DNA from: Archangium_A sp964459885
Lineage (GTDB): Bacteria; Myxococcota; Myxococcia; Myxococcales; Myxococcaceae
Direction of reading: 5' to 3'
Length of the DNA: 64,000 nt
Assembly: GCA_964459885.1 (NCBI GenBank)
Contig: CAYWON010000015.1
Coordinates: 1-64,000, forward strand
The notes below the pieces were generated by a model, which worked only from the letters and a program-made list of their open reading frames with translations, had not been told where the DNA came from and made no database searches. Positions 53,497-62,519 of this stretch are shown here, piece after piece; position 1 is the first letter of the stretch, and the number at the start of each line of letters is the position of its first letter. The position numbers and the translations under genes were made by a program.

Positions 53497-55637
53497 GCGT
53501 GTTCGCCCTCCGGCGCGCGGTGATGCGGGGGTTCCGGGTGCTCGAGCACCTCCATCGTCAGCTGCTCGGTGCAGGCGCGGGCCAGCGCCACCGACGGGTC
53601 ATCGACGATGGCCACCAGCGTCCACGGCGCGCCCTTGCGCGTGAGCGCGGTGACGGCGCCCGCGCGGGCCGACGCCTCGATGGACTCGAGTGACTCGTCG
53701 ACCACCACCAGCCGCGGGTTGCCGGCGATGGCGCGCGCCACCAACAGCCGCGTGCACTGGCTCGGCGTCAGCGGCTGCCCGTTGGCGAACACCCGCGTGT
53801 CGAGGCCGTCGGCCATGGCGCGCACCTCGTCGAGCAACCCCACCTGCGCCAGCGCGTGGCGCGCTTCGTTCGCGGTGACGGCGGTGCGGCCCAGCGTGAC
53901 GTTCTCCAGCACCGTGCCGTCGAAGAGGTCGCCGTGCTGAATGACGGCGACGTCGCCGCGCAGACGGGGCGAGCGCGCGCGGTGGGTCTCGACGCCGTTG
54001 AGCGTCACCGAGCCCCGCAGCGGCACCGTCAGCGCGCCCAGCCACTCGCCGAGCTGATGCACGTGCGGGCCTAAAATCGCCACACGCGCGCCGGCCTCGA
54101 TGGCGAGGTTGATGGCCACGCCGCTGCCGTCAGCGGCCTCGTGCACCGCGACGCGCACCGGCCCCTTGCCGGGAATGGGCTCGCCGCCGGCGTCGGCCTC
54201 TTCGATGGGCTGGTCGAGCAGGTGGCCGACCTTGTCGAGGCCCGTCAGCAGGTCGTACGCGCTGTCGAGCATCTTGCCGAGCTTGGCGACGGCGCCGGTG
54301 ACGACCGCCACGATGAGCTCCGCGGCGACCAACTGGCCCAGCGTCAGCTCGCGCTGCACCACCAGCCAGCCGCCGAGGCCCAGCAGCAGCGCCGACGCGA
54401 TGACCTGCAAGCTCAAGACCCCGATGGTCTGGCCGAACAACACGCCGAAGTGCGACCGCCGCGCCGACAGGTAGCGCCGCACCAGCGCGTCGGTGCGCTC
54501 GGCGGCGAACTCCGCGCCGCTCTCGCTGCGGAAGGCCGAGCCCGGGCGCGCCAGCTCTTCGAGCCACGCGGCCACGTCGTACTTGGCGTAGCTCTCTTGA
54601 ATCGAGTTGTTGAGGCCGCGCCGCGCCGGCAACCACAGCAGCGCCGCCAGCACCGCCACCAGCACGATGGCGAAGACCAACAACATCGGGTGGTAGAAGG
54701 CCAACACCAGCACGCCGATGCCGATGGTCAGCACCACGTCGAGGCCGTCGGTCAGCAGCGTGTGCGCCGTCTTCTGAATCGTCAGCACGTCGAAGAAGCG
54801 GTTGACCGCCTCGGGGCCGAAGCCGGCGCGCGCCGCTTCAGGTTTCACGCGCGGCAGCCGCCAGGCGAGGTCGAGGGCGGTGCGCACGAAGACGCGCTGC
54901 TGCAGCGCTTCGACCACGCGCGCCTGCAGCGCCCGCAACACGCCCTGAAAACCGAGCGCCACCAGGAGCAGCAGCGACAGGACAAGAATGGGCTGCAGCA
55001 GCGTGCCGAAGGCCACCGTGCTGACCAGCGACTGCACCGCCACCGGCGTCGCCAGCGAGAACAGGCCCACCACGCTGCCGTAGACGAACACCACCCACAG
55101 GTCGTCGCGCTCCAGGCGCATGAGCGCCTGCAGCCGCTGCCAGGGCGTCGCGTGGTGGTGATGCGCGGCTGAGTCTCCGCGCGCCGTCGCGTGCGCGTCG
55201 CTCGTCAGGTCGTGCAGCGGAGCCGCGGGCGCCGCCGTCAGCCACGCCCCGTCGTACGCCTCCAACAGCGCGCGCACCTCCGCGAGCGTCAGCCAGGCGG
55301 GAGGCTGCTCTGGCCGCAGCACCTTGAGCCGGCCCTCACGCCGCGACGCGATGACGAGACCGCCGCCGCTCAACGACACCACCGGCAGCTCGACCGTCTC
55401 GAGGTGCGCCGCGACGTCGCCCGCCAACGACGGCGTCAGCCGCGAGGCGTCGAGCGCATCGGCCAACAGCTGGTCGGCCACCGCCGCGTCGACCTGCGGC
55501 TTCCCTTCGACGCCCGCCCGCGCGAGCCGGCGCACCCGAAGCGGGTCGGTCTCAACCCCGACCTCGGCGGCCAGCGCTTCGACGGCCCACAAGACCAGCC
55601 GCGAGACGTCGTCTGCTGCGAGCGGGCGCGCCTTCAC
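53493..55637 (-). CDS. ABC-type exporter with a degenerate nucleotide-binding domain
   Basis: The 714-residue product starts at GTG 55637. Residues 1-150 form an N-terminal domain resembling a catalytically dead C39-like domain. Residues about 180-455 hold six membrane helices. About 490-700 is the nucleotide-binding fold. Walker A is replaced by ILGPHVHQLGEWLG (520-534, no GK[ST]). The signature is LTPSQ instead of LSGGQ, and the H-loop has Asp679 in place of His. Walker B (RLVVVDES) and the Q-loop Gln567 remain. It looks like a type I secretion permease that has lost ATPase activity, or an ATP-binding sensor. It heads the five-gene operon. Confidence 0.88.
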   Translation of the reverse strand: MKARPLAADDVSRLVLWAVEALAAEVGVETDPLRVRRLARAGVEGKPQVDAAVADQLLADALDASRLTPSLAGDVAAHLETVELPVVSLSGGGLVIASRREGRLKVLRPEQPPAWLTLAEVRALLEAYDGAWLTAAPAAPLHDLTSDAHATARGDSAAHHHHATPWQRLQALMRLERDDLWVVFVYGSVVGLFSLATPVAVQSLVSTVAFGTLLQPILVLSLLLLVALGFQGVLRALQARVVEALQQRVFVRTALDLAWRLPRVKPEAARAGFGPEAVNRFFDVLTIQKTAHTLLTDGLDVVLTIGIGVLVLAFYHPMLLVFAIVLVAVLAALLWLPARRGLNNSIQESYAKYDVAAWLEELARPGSAFRSESGAEFAAERTDALVRRYLSARRSHFGVLFGQTIGVLSLQVIASALLLGLGGWLVVQRELTLGQLVAAELIVAVVTGAVAKLGKMLDSAYDLLTGLDKVGHLLDQPIEEADAGGEPIPGKGPVRVAVHEAADGSGVAINLAIEAGARVAILGPHVHQLGEWLGALTVPLRGSVTLNGVETHRARSPRLRGDVAVIQHGDLFDGTVLENVTLGRTAVTANEARHALAQVGLLDEVRAMADGLDTRVFANGQPLTPSQCTRLLVARAIAGNPRLVVVDESLESIEASARAGAVTALTRKGAPWTLVAIVDDPSVALARACTEQLTMEVLEHPEPPHHRAPEGEHA

Positions 55638-55731
55638 CCGAGAACCTTGTTAATACTCTGAAACAATTGAACTATTCCCCGGACAAGAGAGAGGTCTGAC
55701 GGTACGCGTCAAACCCTCTGTCTAATCACGC

Positions 55732-55780
55732 GGGGAGAATTGCCCCAGAGAAAACGACGGTTGTCGGGGAGAATTGCCCC
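55732..55780. promoter_or_regulatory. Two direct repeats GGGGAGAATTGCCCC upstream of the exporter operon
   Basis: The 15-mer occurs at 55732-55746 and 55766-55780, 34 bases apart. Each copy is itself an imperfect inverted repeat (GGGG...CCCC with AATT at the centre). They lie 95-143 bases upstream of the exporter start on the minus strand. The intervening DNA, about 55646-55680, is unusually A/T-rich. They are a likely operator pair for an unknown regulator. Confidence 0.55.
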
Positions 55781-55795
55781 GGCCGCGCAGGGAGG

Positions 55796-57289
55796 TCAGC
55801 GCTTGGCGGGTTTGCCGCTGAAGAGCTCGCCCAGCCGGGTCCACGTGGTGTCGGCGACCTTGCGGCCCAGCTTGAGGCCTTCCGTGTTGTCGGACTGGAT
55901 GTGGTACCCGCCCATGACGCGCGAGATGCCGGCGAGCTCGGCGGTCTTGCTGAAGGTGGGCAGACGCAGCGTGACGTCGCAGCTGGCCTGGCCCGCGTCG
56001 GACGAGCGGCCGTCGATGGACATCATCAACGCGTGGCTGGCGCCGTTCTCGGTGAGGTCGCCGGCGCGGCGCGACTCTTCTTCGTCGTAGACGTCGCTGC
56101 CGGTGAAGAGCTCGAGCGTGCGCGCGCCGGCGGCCGACACGGTGCTGTGGCCGCTGACATAGCCGGGGAAGGGCGGCGTGACGAACGAGCGCGGCGAGTA
56201 GGGCATCCAGCTCTCGGCGGCGACCTCGCCGACGCCCTTGCCGGGGCCGAGCCAGCCGCGCACCTTCTTGCCGGCGTAGAGGTGCCGCACCAGCGTGTAC
56301 GGCCGCGACGAGTCGTAGAAGCGCTTGGCTTCCCACGCCGCGATGAAGGCGTCGAAGCACGCGGCGGCGACCGAGAAGAAGACCTTCACGTCGCGATCGA
56401 GGTCGTGGCTGTCGCGGCGCGACACGGCCTGGGCGAAGCGCAGCCAGTGGCCCGACTGGCCGGTGGACTGCGGGCCGTCGCGCATGAACTCGACGAGCGC
56501 CTTCTGCTCGGGCGTCAGCGTGGCGTTGTAGTGGATGACCTCGTCGACCTCTTCTTTGAGCTTCGGCGTGCCGTAGAGCGGCGGCGGAGGCGGGCGGAAC
56601 TGCGCTGGGCTCGTCAGCGCGAACGGCGTCACCCGGTACCAGTGCGGCGTCAGGAAGCCCGGCCGCACGACCTTGCCGTCGTCCATCGTGAAGGGGATGG
56701 ACTGCCACCGGTTGGGGTCGAAGACCTGCGTGGGCGGGTTGAGCGGTGAGTAATACGTGTAGTCGCCGTAGGGCTGGCCGTCGCCGCCGGGCTCGTCGCC
56801 GAGCTGGTTGGCGCCGTCGCGCCGCCGCTTCTCGATGAGCTGTTTTGCGGCCAGCGCGCCGACGTACTCGGGCGTGGTGGCGGTGGGGTTGGGCACGAAG
56901 CGCTCGCGGCGGAGCGCGACGTCGAGCCACTTCTTCTGCGCGGGGTAGAGCTCGTGCAGCACGAGGCCCAGCGCCGTCACCATCGCGCGGCGCCTGGCGT
57001 CGTCGGTGCGCAGCTTCTGGCGTGGCAGCTCGCCGTGCGACGAGACGGCGGTGGCGTCGAAGGGCGCCCACGCGTCGTAGAGGGCGGCGGTGATGAGGAA
57101 GAGCTCGCGCGAGTTGATGGTGGGGCGGGCGCCGACGCGCTCAATCTCGCGAGCGGTGGCCTCGAGCGCGAGGTCGAGCAGTTGGTAGGTCGCCGAAGGC
57201 TTCCAGTCGGGCGGCGCGGCTTTCGTTTGCGCGGTCGCCACCGACGCGAACAGCAGCGTCGAAGCCAGCGCGATGCGGCGAACGTGCAT
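55796..57289 (-). CDS. Vanadium-haloperoxidase-like PAP2 superfamily enzyme
   Basis: The 497-residue product starts MHVRRIALASTLLFASVATAQ (ATG 57289). That start gives a signal peptide, whereas a frame extending upstream would hide it. The phosphate/vanadate-binding residues are readable: K322 and R329-P330 in KRFYDSSRP, His381 in SGHS, and R457...H463 with Asp467 in SRVMGGYHIQSD. This is the V-dependent haloperoxidase layout, shared with PAP2 phosphatases. Substrate (halide or phosphate ester) cannot be told from sequence. It is exported. It lies upstream of, but faces the same way as, the exporter operon. Confidence 0.88.
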   Translation of the reverse strand: MHVRRIALASTLLFASVATAQTKAAPPDWKPSATYQLLDLALEATAREIERVGARPTINSRELFLITAALYDAWAPFDATAVSSHGELPRQKLRTDDARRRAMVTALGLVLHELYPAQKKWLDVALRRERFVPNPTATTPEYVGALAAKQLIEKRRRDGANQLGDEPGGDGQPYGDYTYYSPLNPPTQVFDPNRWQSIPFTMDDGKVVRPGFLTPHWYRVTPFALTSPAQFRPPPPPLYGTPKLKEEVDEVIHYNATLTPEQKALVEFMRDGPQSTGQSGHWLRFAQAVSRRDSHDLDRDVKVFFSVAAACFDAFIAAWEAKRFYDSSRPYTLVRHLYAGKKVRGWLGPGKGVGEVAAESWMPYSPRSFVTPPFPGYVSGHSTVSAAGARTLELFTGSDVYDEEESRRAGDLTENGASHALMMSIDGRSSDAGQASCDVTLRLPTFSKTAELAGISRVMGGYHIQSDNTEGLKLGRKVADTTWTRLGELFSGKPAKR

Positions 57290-57353
57290 GGGCGCAGCGT
57301 ACCGCGCGCTCGCTGGTGGCTGGTGCGCCATCTCAGGTCGCAGTCGATGTGTC

Positions 57354-57790
57354 GCGCTGCTCGGAACCGGCGGCCTTCGGTCGAAAATCAGCGTCAGCTG
57401 CAGCCGGCGCGTGGAGCGCACTGGCCCTCTGCACGCCGCGAAGTGGGTTCACGTGAGCCGATGGTGAACCACCCCTTTCGCTCCGCGACCTCGCCGTCGG
57501 TTGCAGGCCGCACGGGAGTGGCGACTCCGCCGCCATCGAAGTGCGCGCTGGTCGCAACGACACCTCAACGGAAGCCGGGCTGCAGCATCTTGGCGCTGCT
57601 CGGAACGCGCAGGCCCTCTCCGCGCGGCGAAGGGGATTCACGTGAACCGGCCGTCGAAAACTGCCGCTTTCGCTCTACAAATCACTGCCAGTTGGGGGAA
57701 CTCGTCGCGAGGTCGCGGGGCTCGTCGGAGTCGACCGCGTCTGTCGGTGAAGTGCCTTCACCGCCGCCATCAAGGCACGCATTGCTCGCC
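57354..57790. repeat. Two diverged tandem units in a 512-bp gene-free region
   Basis: The region 57290-57801 has no convincing gene. It holds two related units sharing, in order, GCGCTGCTCGGAAC (57354 and 57593), GGCCCTCT (57423 and 57612), TTCACGTGA (57448 and 57637), CTTTCGCT (57475 and 57667) and CCGCCGCCATC (57527 and 57761). Unit 2 also carries the dispersed 18-mer GCGAGGTCGCGGGGCTCG at 57707-57724. They look like decayed copies of a non-coding element. Confidence 0.6.
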
Positions 57791-57801
57791 GAGTCCGACG
57801 C

Positions 57802-58308
57802 TCAGAACGTCGCGAGCGTCACCATCGGCGGCGCCGAGAGCTGCGGCTCCTGCGGCTGGGCACCGCGGCGCGCGCCCTTGAGAATGCGGCGCTCTTCCTG
57901 CTTGAGCGCCTTCATTCGCGGCGCATCAGCGATGTACGTGCCGACGAGCACCGCTGTGCTCACCACCACAGCGACCAGCACCGCCACCCAGACCACCGGC
58001 GGAATGACGTTGAAGGCCGCCTCCATCGCTGGGTTGAACGTCCTCGCGAAGCTGTAGCCGCTCGCCGCGTTCAGCCCGCCCGCGATGGCGGCGAAGAGCG
58101 CGAACCCGCCGAGGTACACCGCCGGCACGCCCGCCGTGATGGCCAGCGCCACGATGCTGACGGTGCGCACGCCCGATGGGGCCAGCGCCGTCAGCTCGGC
58201 GACGCGCGCGTGGTTGACCTCGAGCGCGGCGATCTCCTGCGCGGTGAGAAGGCGGGCGGTGCGCTGCGGGGCGGCGGTGACGAGCGAGAGGACGAGCACG
58301 GTGAGCAT
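57802..58308 (-). CDS. Small integral membrane protein
   Basis: The 168-residue product has an N-terminal hydrophobic segment or signal (MLTVLVLSLVTAAP) and two strong membrane helices (SIVALAITAGVPAVYLGGFALFAAIAGG and VVWVAVLVAVVVSTAVLVGTYI). A basic cytoplasmic tail (KQEERRILKGARRG) follows. No family is recognised. It is 104 bp downstream of the 58413 gene on the same strand. Confidence 0.72.
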   Translation of the reverse strand: MLTVLVLSLVTAAPQRTARLLTAQEIAALEVNHARVAELTALAPSGVRTVSIVALAITAGVPAVYLGGFALFAAIAGGLNAASGYSFARTFNPAMEAAFNVIPPVVWVAVLVAVVVSTAVLVGTYIADAPRMKALKQEERRILKGARRGAQPQEPQLSAPPMVTLATF

Positions 58309-58412
58309 GGCGTCACCTTGAGCACCGGGTGTTCCAACTGCTCACCGAGGGAGACACCGACGCACGCGCGCAGCGACTGGCGCACGCGTGTGCAGCCGCC
58401 TGCACAGGTTCG

Positions 58413-59288
58413 CTACGGGTTGAAGCAGTAGTACGCGTAGGTGTTGTCGACCTGGCCGCAGTAGCAGAGCGAGTCCTGGATGTTCTGCGCGCTCGGCCGC
58501 GCCACGATGATGGCACCGCGGTGCGCGGCGTCACACGGGTGCCCGGGGACAGAGCCGGTCAGCTGGTACACCTCGGGCCCCACGTCGGCGAGGCTCGCCA
58601 CCGGCGTGTCGCCCACCGCGGGCGCGAAGAGCTCGTTGCTGCGGAGGTCGCCAGAGACGGTGAGGTTGTCGCCTTCCAGGCGCATGGCGACGGAGCCGCC
58701 GCTGCCCGGCGCCATCGCTGTGCTGTTGTGCGCGCCGCCGTTGAACCACGCGAAGTTGGCTGGGCTGCGCTGGTAGAGCGTGTTGGTCTGCGTGCCGAAG
58801 CCCGCGGTGGTGCCGAAGAGGCTCAGCATCTGCCGGTTGCTGCTGCCGAAGTCCATGCGGCCGGTGGGCACCGACACCGTGGCGCCGTTGGCCGTCATCG
58901 TGCCCGCCACCGTGACGTTGCCGCTGCTGGTGGGGCCGACCTTCGCCTCGAGCCATTCCTTGATCTGATCAAAGTTGTGGTTCACCTGCGACGCGATGGC
59001 GGGCTGGTTCTGCGAGAAACAGAACGGGTACCCGTTGGGGCAGTTGCCGTCGGCGGCGATGGCGGCGCCTGAGATGAGGACGCCGGTCGCGAGCGCCACC
59101 AACGCCCCGCGGGTGACGCGTCGGCGCGTGCGCTGGGTCTGTTCGAGCGCCAGCTGCGCGCGGCTGGCCTGGTGAAAGTCCACGAAGAGCTGAGCCTGCG
59201 CCTCGGTGATGTTCAGTCGCGTCGCGGCTTCGGCGGCTGACATCGACCCGGTCAACAGCGCGGGCCAAACGTTCGTGACGTCACTCAT
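58413..59288 (-). CDS. Single-pass membrane protein, paralogue of the 19951 product
   Basis: The product has 291 residues from the ATG at 59288, which follows GAGGAG. Residues 1-50 form a helix-turn-helix-like domain (SMSAAEAATRLNITEAQAQLFVDF). The basic QRTRRRVTR precedes a membrane helix at about 62-80, then CPNGYPFCFSQNQPAIASQVNHNFDQIKEWLEAKVG. The external part is beta-rich with late Cys pairs (LCYCGQ, YYCFNP). The same order is found at 19951-20808. It might act as a membrane signalling or fibre-like protein, but no function is established. Confidence 0.8.
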   Translation of the reverse strand: MSDVTNVWPALLTGSMSAAEAATRLNITEAQAQLFVDFHQASRAQLALEQTQRTRRRVTRGALVALATGVLISGAAIAADGNCPNGYPFCFSQNQPAIASQVNHNFDQIKEWLEAKVGPTSSGNVTVAGTMTANGATVSVPTGRMDFGSSNRQMLSLFGTTAGFGTQTNTLYQRSPANFAWFNGGAHNSTAMAPGSGGSVAMRLEGDNLTVSGDLRSNELFAPAVGDTPVASLADVGPEVYQLTGSVPGHPCDAAHRGAIIVARPSAQNIQDSLCYCGQVDNTYAYYCFNP

Positions 59289-59348
59289 CTCTACTCCTCG
59301 CATGGGGCGGTGTGGTTGCAGCGCCAACGAAGTGTAGCAGCGGTGACG

Positions 59349-60089
59349 TCAGCCCCGGTCGTAGAACCAATCAAACGCGGGCAGCTCGATGCACGCAGCG
59401 GCGGCCACCGCGGCGCGCTGGGCGTCGCGGGTGTGCTGGTACACGCGGCAGAAATCACTGACGACGAAGTGCGCCACGCGGTCCGCTTCGACGGCGTCGA
59501 GGAAGGGCAGCACCTGCGGTCGACCGAGCAGCCGGTGCGGGCCCGGCGTCACGCGGCGATTGTGCACAGCGCGGCTCGCGGTCTTGAGGCAGCGGTGCAG
59601 CCAGCGCACGCCGTCGACCTCGTCGAGCAGCTGGCGCAGCGCGCTGGCGATGAGCCCACGGTCGAGGAACACAGAGTGACGCCGCCACGGGCGCTCGCCC
59701 GGCTTCGGCGGGGCGATGCGGCGGTCGCGCTCGAGATGACTGAGTGCGTGCTCGCCGATGAGGCCGTCGGGCAGGGTGCTGCGCAGCGTGTCGAGGCGCT
59801 CGGTGACAGCGAGCTTCCGGGTGCGCGCGGCGGCCCAGCGCATGAAGTGGTTGAGCTTGTCGGCGCTGCGGCGGGCCGAGATGACGGTCGGCAGCGCGCG
59901 CCACGCCGCTTCGCCGAAGTCGACGCCGTCTTCCCACGCTTCGTGGTCACGGGTGAGCAGGCGCAGCGTGTAGGCCGTCTCTCGGCGCGCGGCGCGGTGA
60001 ACAGCCACGCGCGCACGGGTGGCGAAGCGCGAGGTCGACGGCAGAATCGACCGCGCCATCTGCCGTGATTTCTGGTCGCCGTAGAGCAT
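59349..60089 (-). CDS. Hypothetical protein
   Basis: The 246-residue product has no signal peptide or membrane segment. It is rich in Arg, His and Ala and all helical in appearance (RFATRARVAVHRAARRETAYTLRLLTRDHEAWEDGV; SADKLNHFMRWAAARTRKL). The C-terminal part reads QVLPFLDAVEADRVAHFVVSDFCRVY. It is not a transposase by any motif I can see. Family unknown. Confidence 0.65.
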   Translation of the reverse strand: MLYGDQKSRQMARSILPSTSRFATRARVAVHRAARRETAYTLRLLTRDHEAWEDGVDFGEAAWRALPTVISARRSADKLNHFMRWAAARTRKLAVTERLDTLRSTLPDGLIGEHALSHLERDRRIAPPKPGERPWRRHSVFLDRGLIASALRQLLDEVDGVRWLHRCLKTASRAVHNRRVTPGPHRLLGRPQVLPFLDAVEADRVAHFVVSDFCRVYQHTRDAQRAAVAAAACIELPAFDWFYDRG

Positions 60090-60422
60090 TCGCCTGTGCG
60101 GACGGGCGGGTGGGCAGCATTCTGACGCTGGCAGCCGACCCGAGCTGGCCTCGCGAACTCCGAAGCGACGGTTCTCAAGTCACTTTTGGCTCTGGGAGGA
60201 CCAAAAGTGACTTCAAGTGCCGCATGCATGAGGTGCGCGACCTCGTGTGTGGAGCCGAGGTGCCAGCGCGGGTCGTCCCCGACGATGCGCCGCAGAAGAC
60301 ACCGCTTCCATGAAGGCAGTTGCGCGCGGCGACGCCCGTAATCGGCTCGTAAGCACCGCTTCTACGGCGGCCTCTGATCCATGTTGCAGGGGTACAGACC
60401 CGGTGGTACGCGCGCGCCCGCC
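60090..60422. other. 333-bp intergenic region upstream of atpD
   Basis: It lies between divergent starts, 60089 (minus) and atpD at 60423 (plus). It contains the 60177-60213 hairpin and a CCGCTTCCAT word of the dispersed repeat at 60302-60311. The atpD promoter must lie here. I could not define a precise -10/-35. Confidence 0.5.
60177..60213. other. Perfect 13-bp inverted repeat
   Basis: AAGTCACTTTTGG (60177-60189) pairs perfectly with CCAAAAGTGACTT (60201-60213) around an 11-base loop. It is 210 bases before atpD and 88 bases before the divergent 59349 gene. It lacks a T-tail, so it may be a leader structure, an operator or a MITE remnant. Confidence 0.75.
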
Positions 60423-61922
<1,500 letters not shown>

Positions 61923-61925
61923 CCG

Positions 61926-62327
61926 ATGGCCAAGCTGAACGTCGAAATCGTCACCCCGGAGCGGCGCCTCGCGTCGCTCCAGGCCGACGAAGTGATTGCT
62001 CCCGGCGCCGACGGCCTGTTCGGCGTGCGCCCGGGTCACACGCCGTACCTGGCGGTGATGCAGCCCGGCCCGTTGTCGGTGCGCGACGGCGCCACCACCA
62101 CCACGTACTTCGTGGCTGGCGGCTTCGTCGAAGCCGGCCCCGGTGCGGTGCGCGTGCTGGCCGACTCGGCCGAGCTGGCGACGGCGATTGACGTCGCCGC
62201 TGCCAACAAGCGCATCGCCGAAGCCGAGACGCGGTTGAAGGGCTTCGAGGTGACCGACGCGCGCGCCGCCGAGCAGCGCCTCGTCATCAAGCGCGAACAG
62301 CGCCGCATCGAAGTCGCGCGCAAGTAA
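61926..62327 (+). CDS. atpC: ATP synthase F1 epsilon subunit
   Basis: The 133-residue product has the normal size and order: an N-terminal beta-sandwich (LNVEIVTPERRLASLQADEVIAPGADGLFGV, HTPYLAVMQPGPL) and a C-terminal helical hairpin (AANKRIAEAETRLKGF, AAEQRLVIKREQRRIEVARK). It regulates and couples the F1 motor. It starts 3 bp after the atpD stop, so the two genes form an operon, closed by the terminator at 62339. Confidence 0.96.
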   Translation: MAKLNVEIVTPERRLASLQADEVIAPGADGLFGVRPGHTPYLAVMQPGPLSVRDGATTTTYFVAGGFVEAGPGAVRVLADSAELATAIDVAAANKRIAEAETRLKGFEVTDARAAEQRLVIKREQRRIEVARK

Positions 62328-62338
62328 CCGGTCTTCTT

Positions 62339-62391
62339 GTGAAGCCCCTGCGCGTGACTCGCGAACAGCCTCGTCACGCCAAGGGCTTCAC
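62339..62391 (+). terminator. Compound hairpin terminator after atpC
   Basis: The outer stem GTGAAGCCC/GGGCTTCAC (62339-62347, 62383-62391) encloses an inner GCGTGAC/GTCACGC (62352-62358, 62373-62379). It is followed by GAATTTCTCGTTTTC, a T-rich tail that itself forms a short TTCTCG/CGAGAA hairpin to 62412. Confidence 0.82.
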
Positions 62392-62519
62392 GAATTTCTC
62401 GTTTTCCGAGAAGAAGGTGCGCAGACGTAGGTTCGCTTCAATCTCTCTGTGTCGAAGAGATTTTGGTGCGCCGACGTGACGACGGGTGACCGACAGCTGT
62501 GCTTGGCTCGCGCGCAGTC

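Noticed and set aside
56954..58057. Plus-strand frame spanning the 57.3-57.8 kb gap
   Set aside because: It overlaps two well-supported minus-strand genes, and its gap portion is explained by tandem non-coding units.
59349..60089. Possible transposase fragment
   Set aside because: No DDE/DDD pattern, helix-turn-helix, terminal repeats or target duplication. The basic helical composition alone is not evidence.
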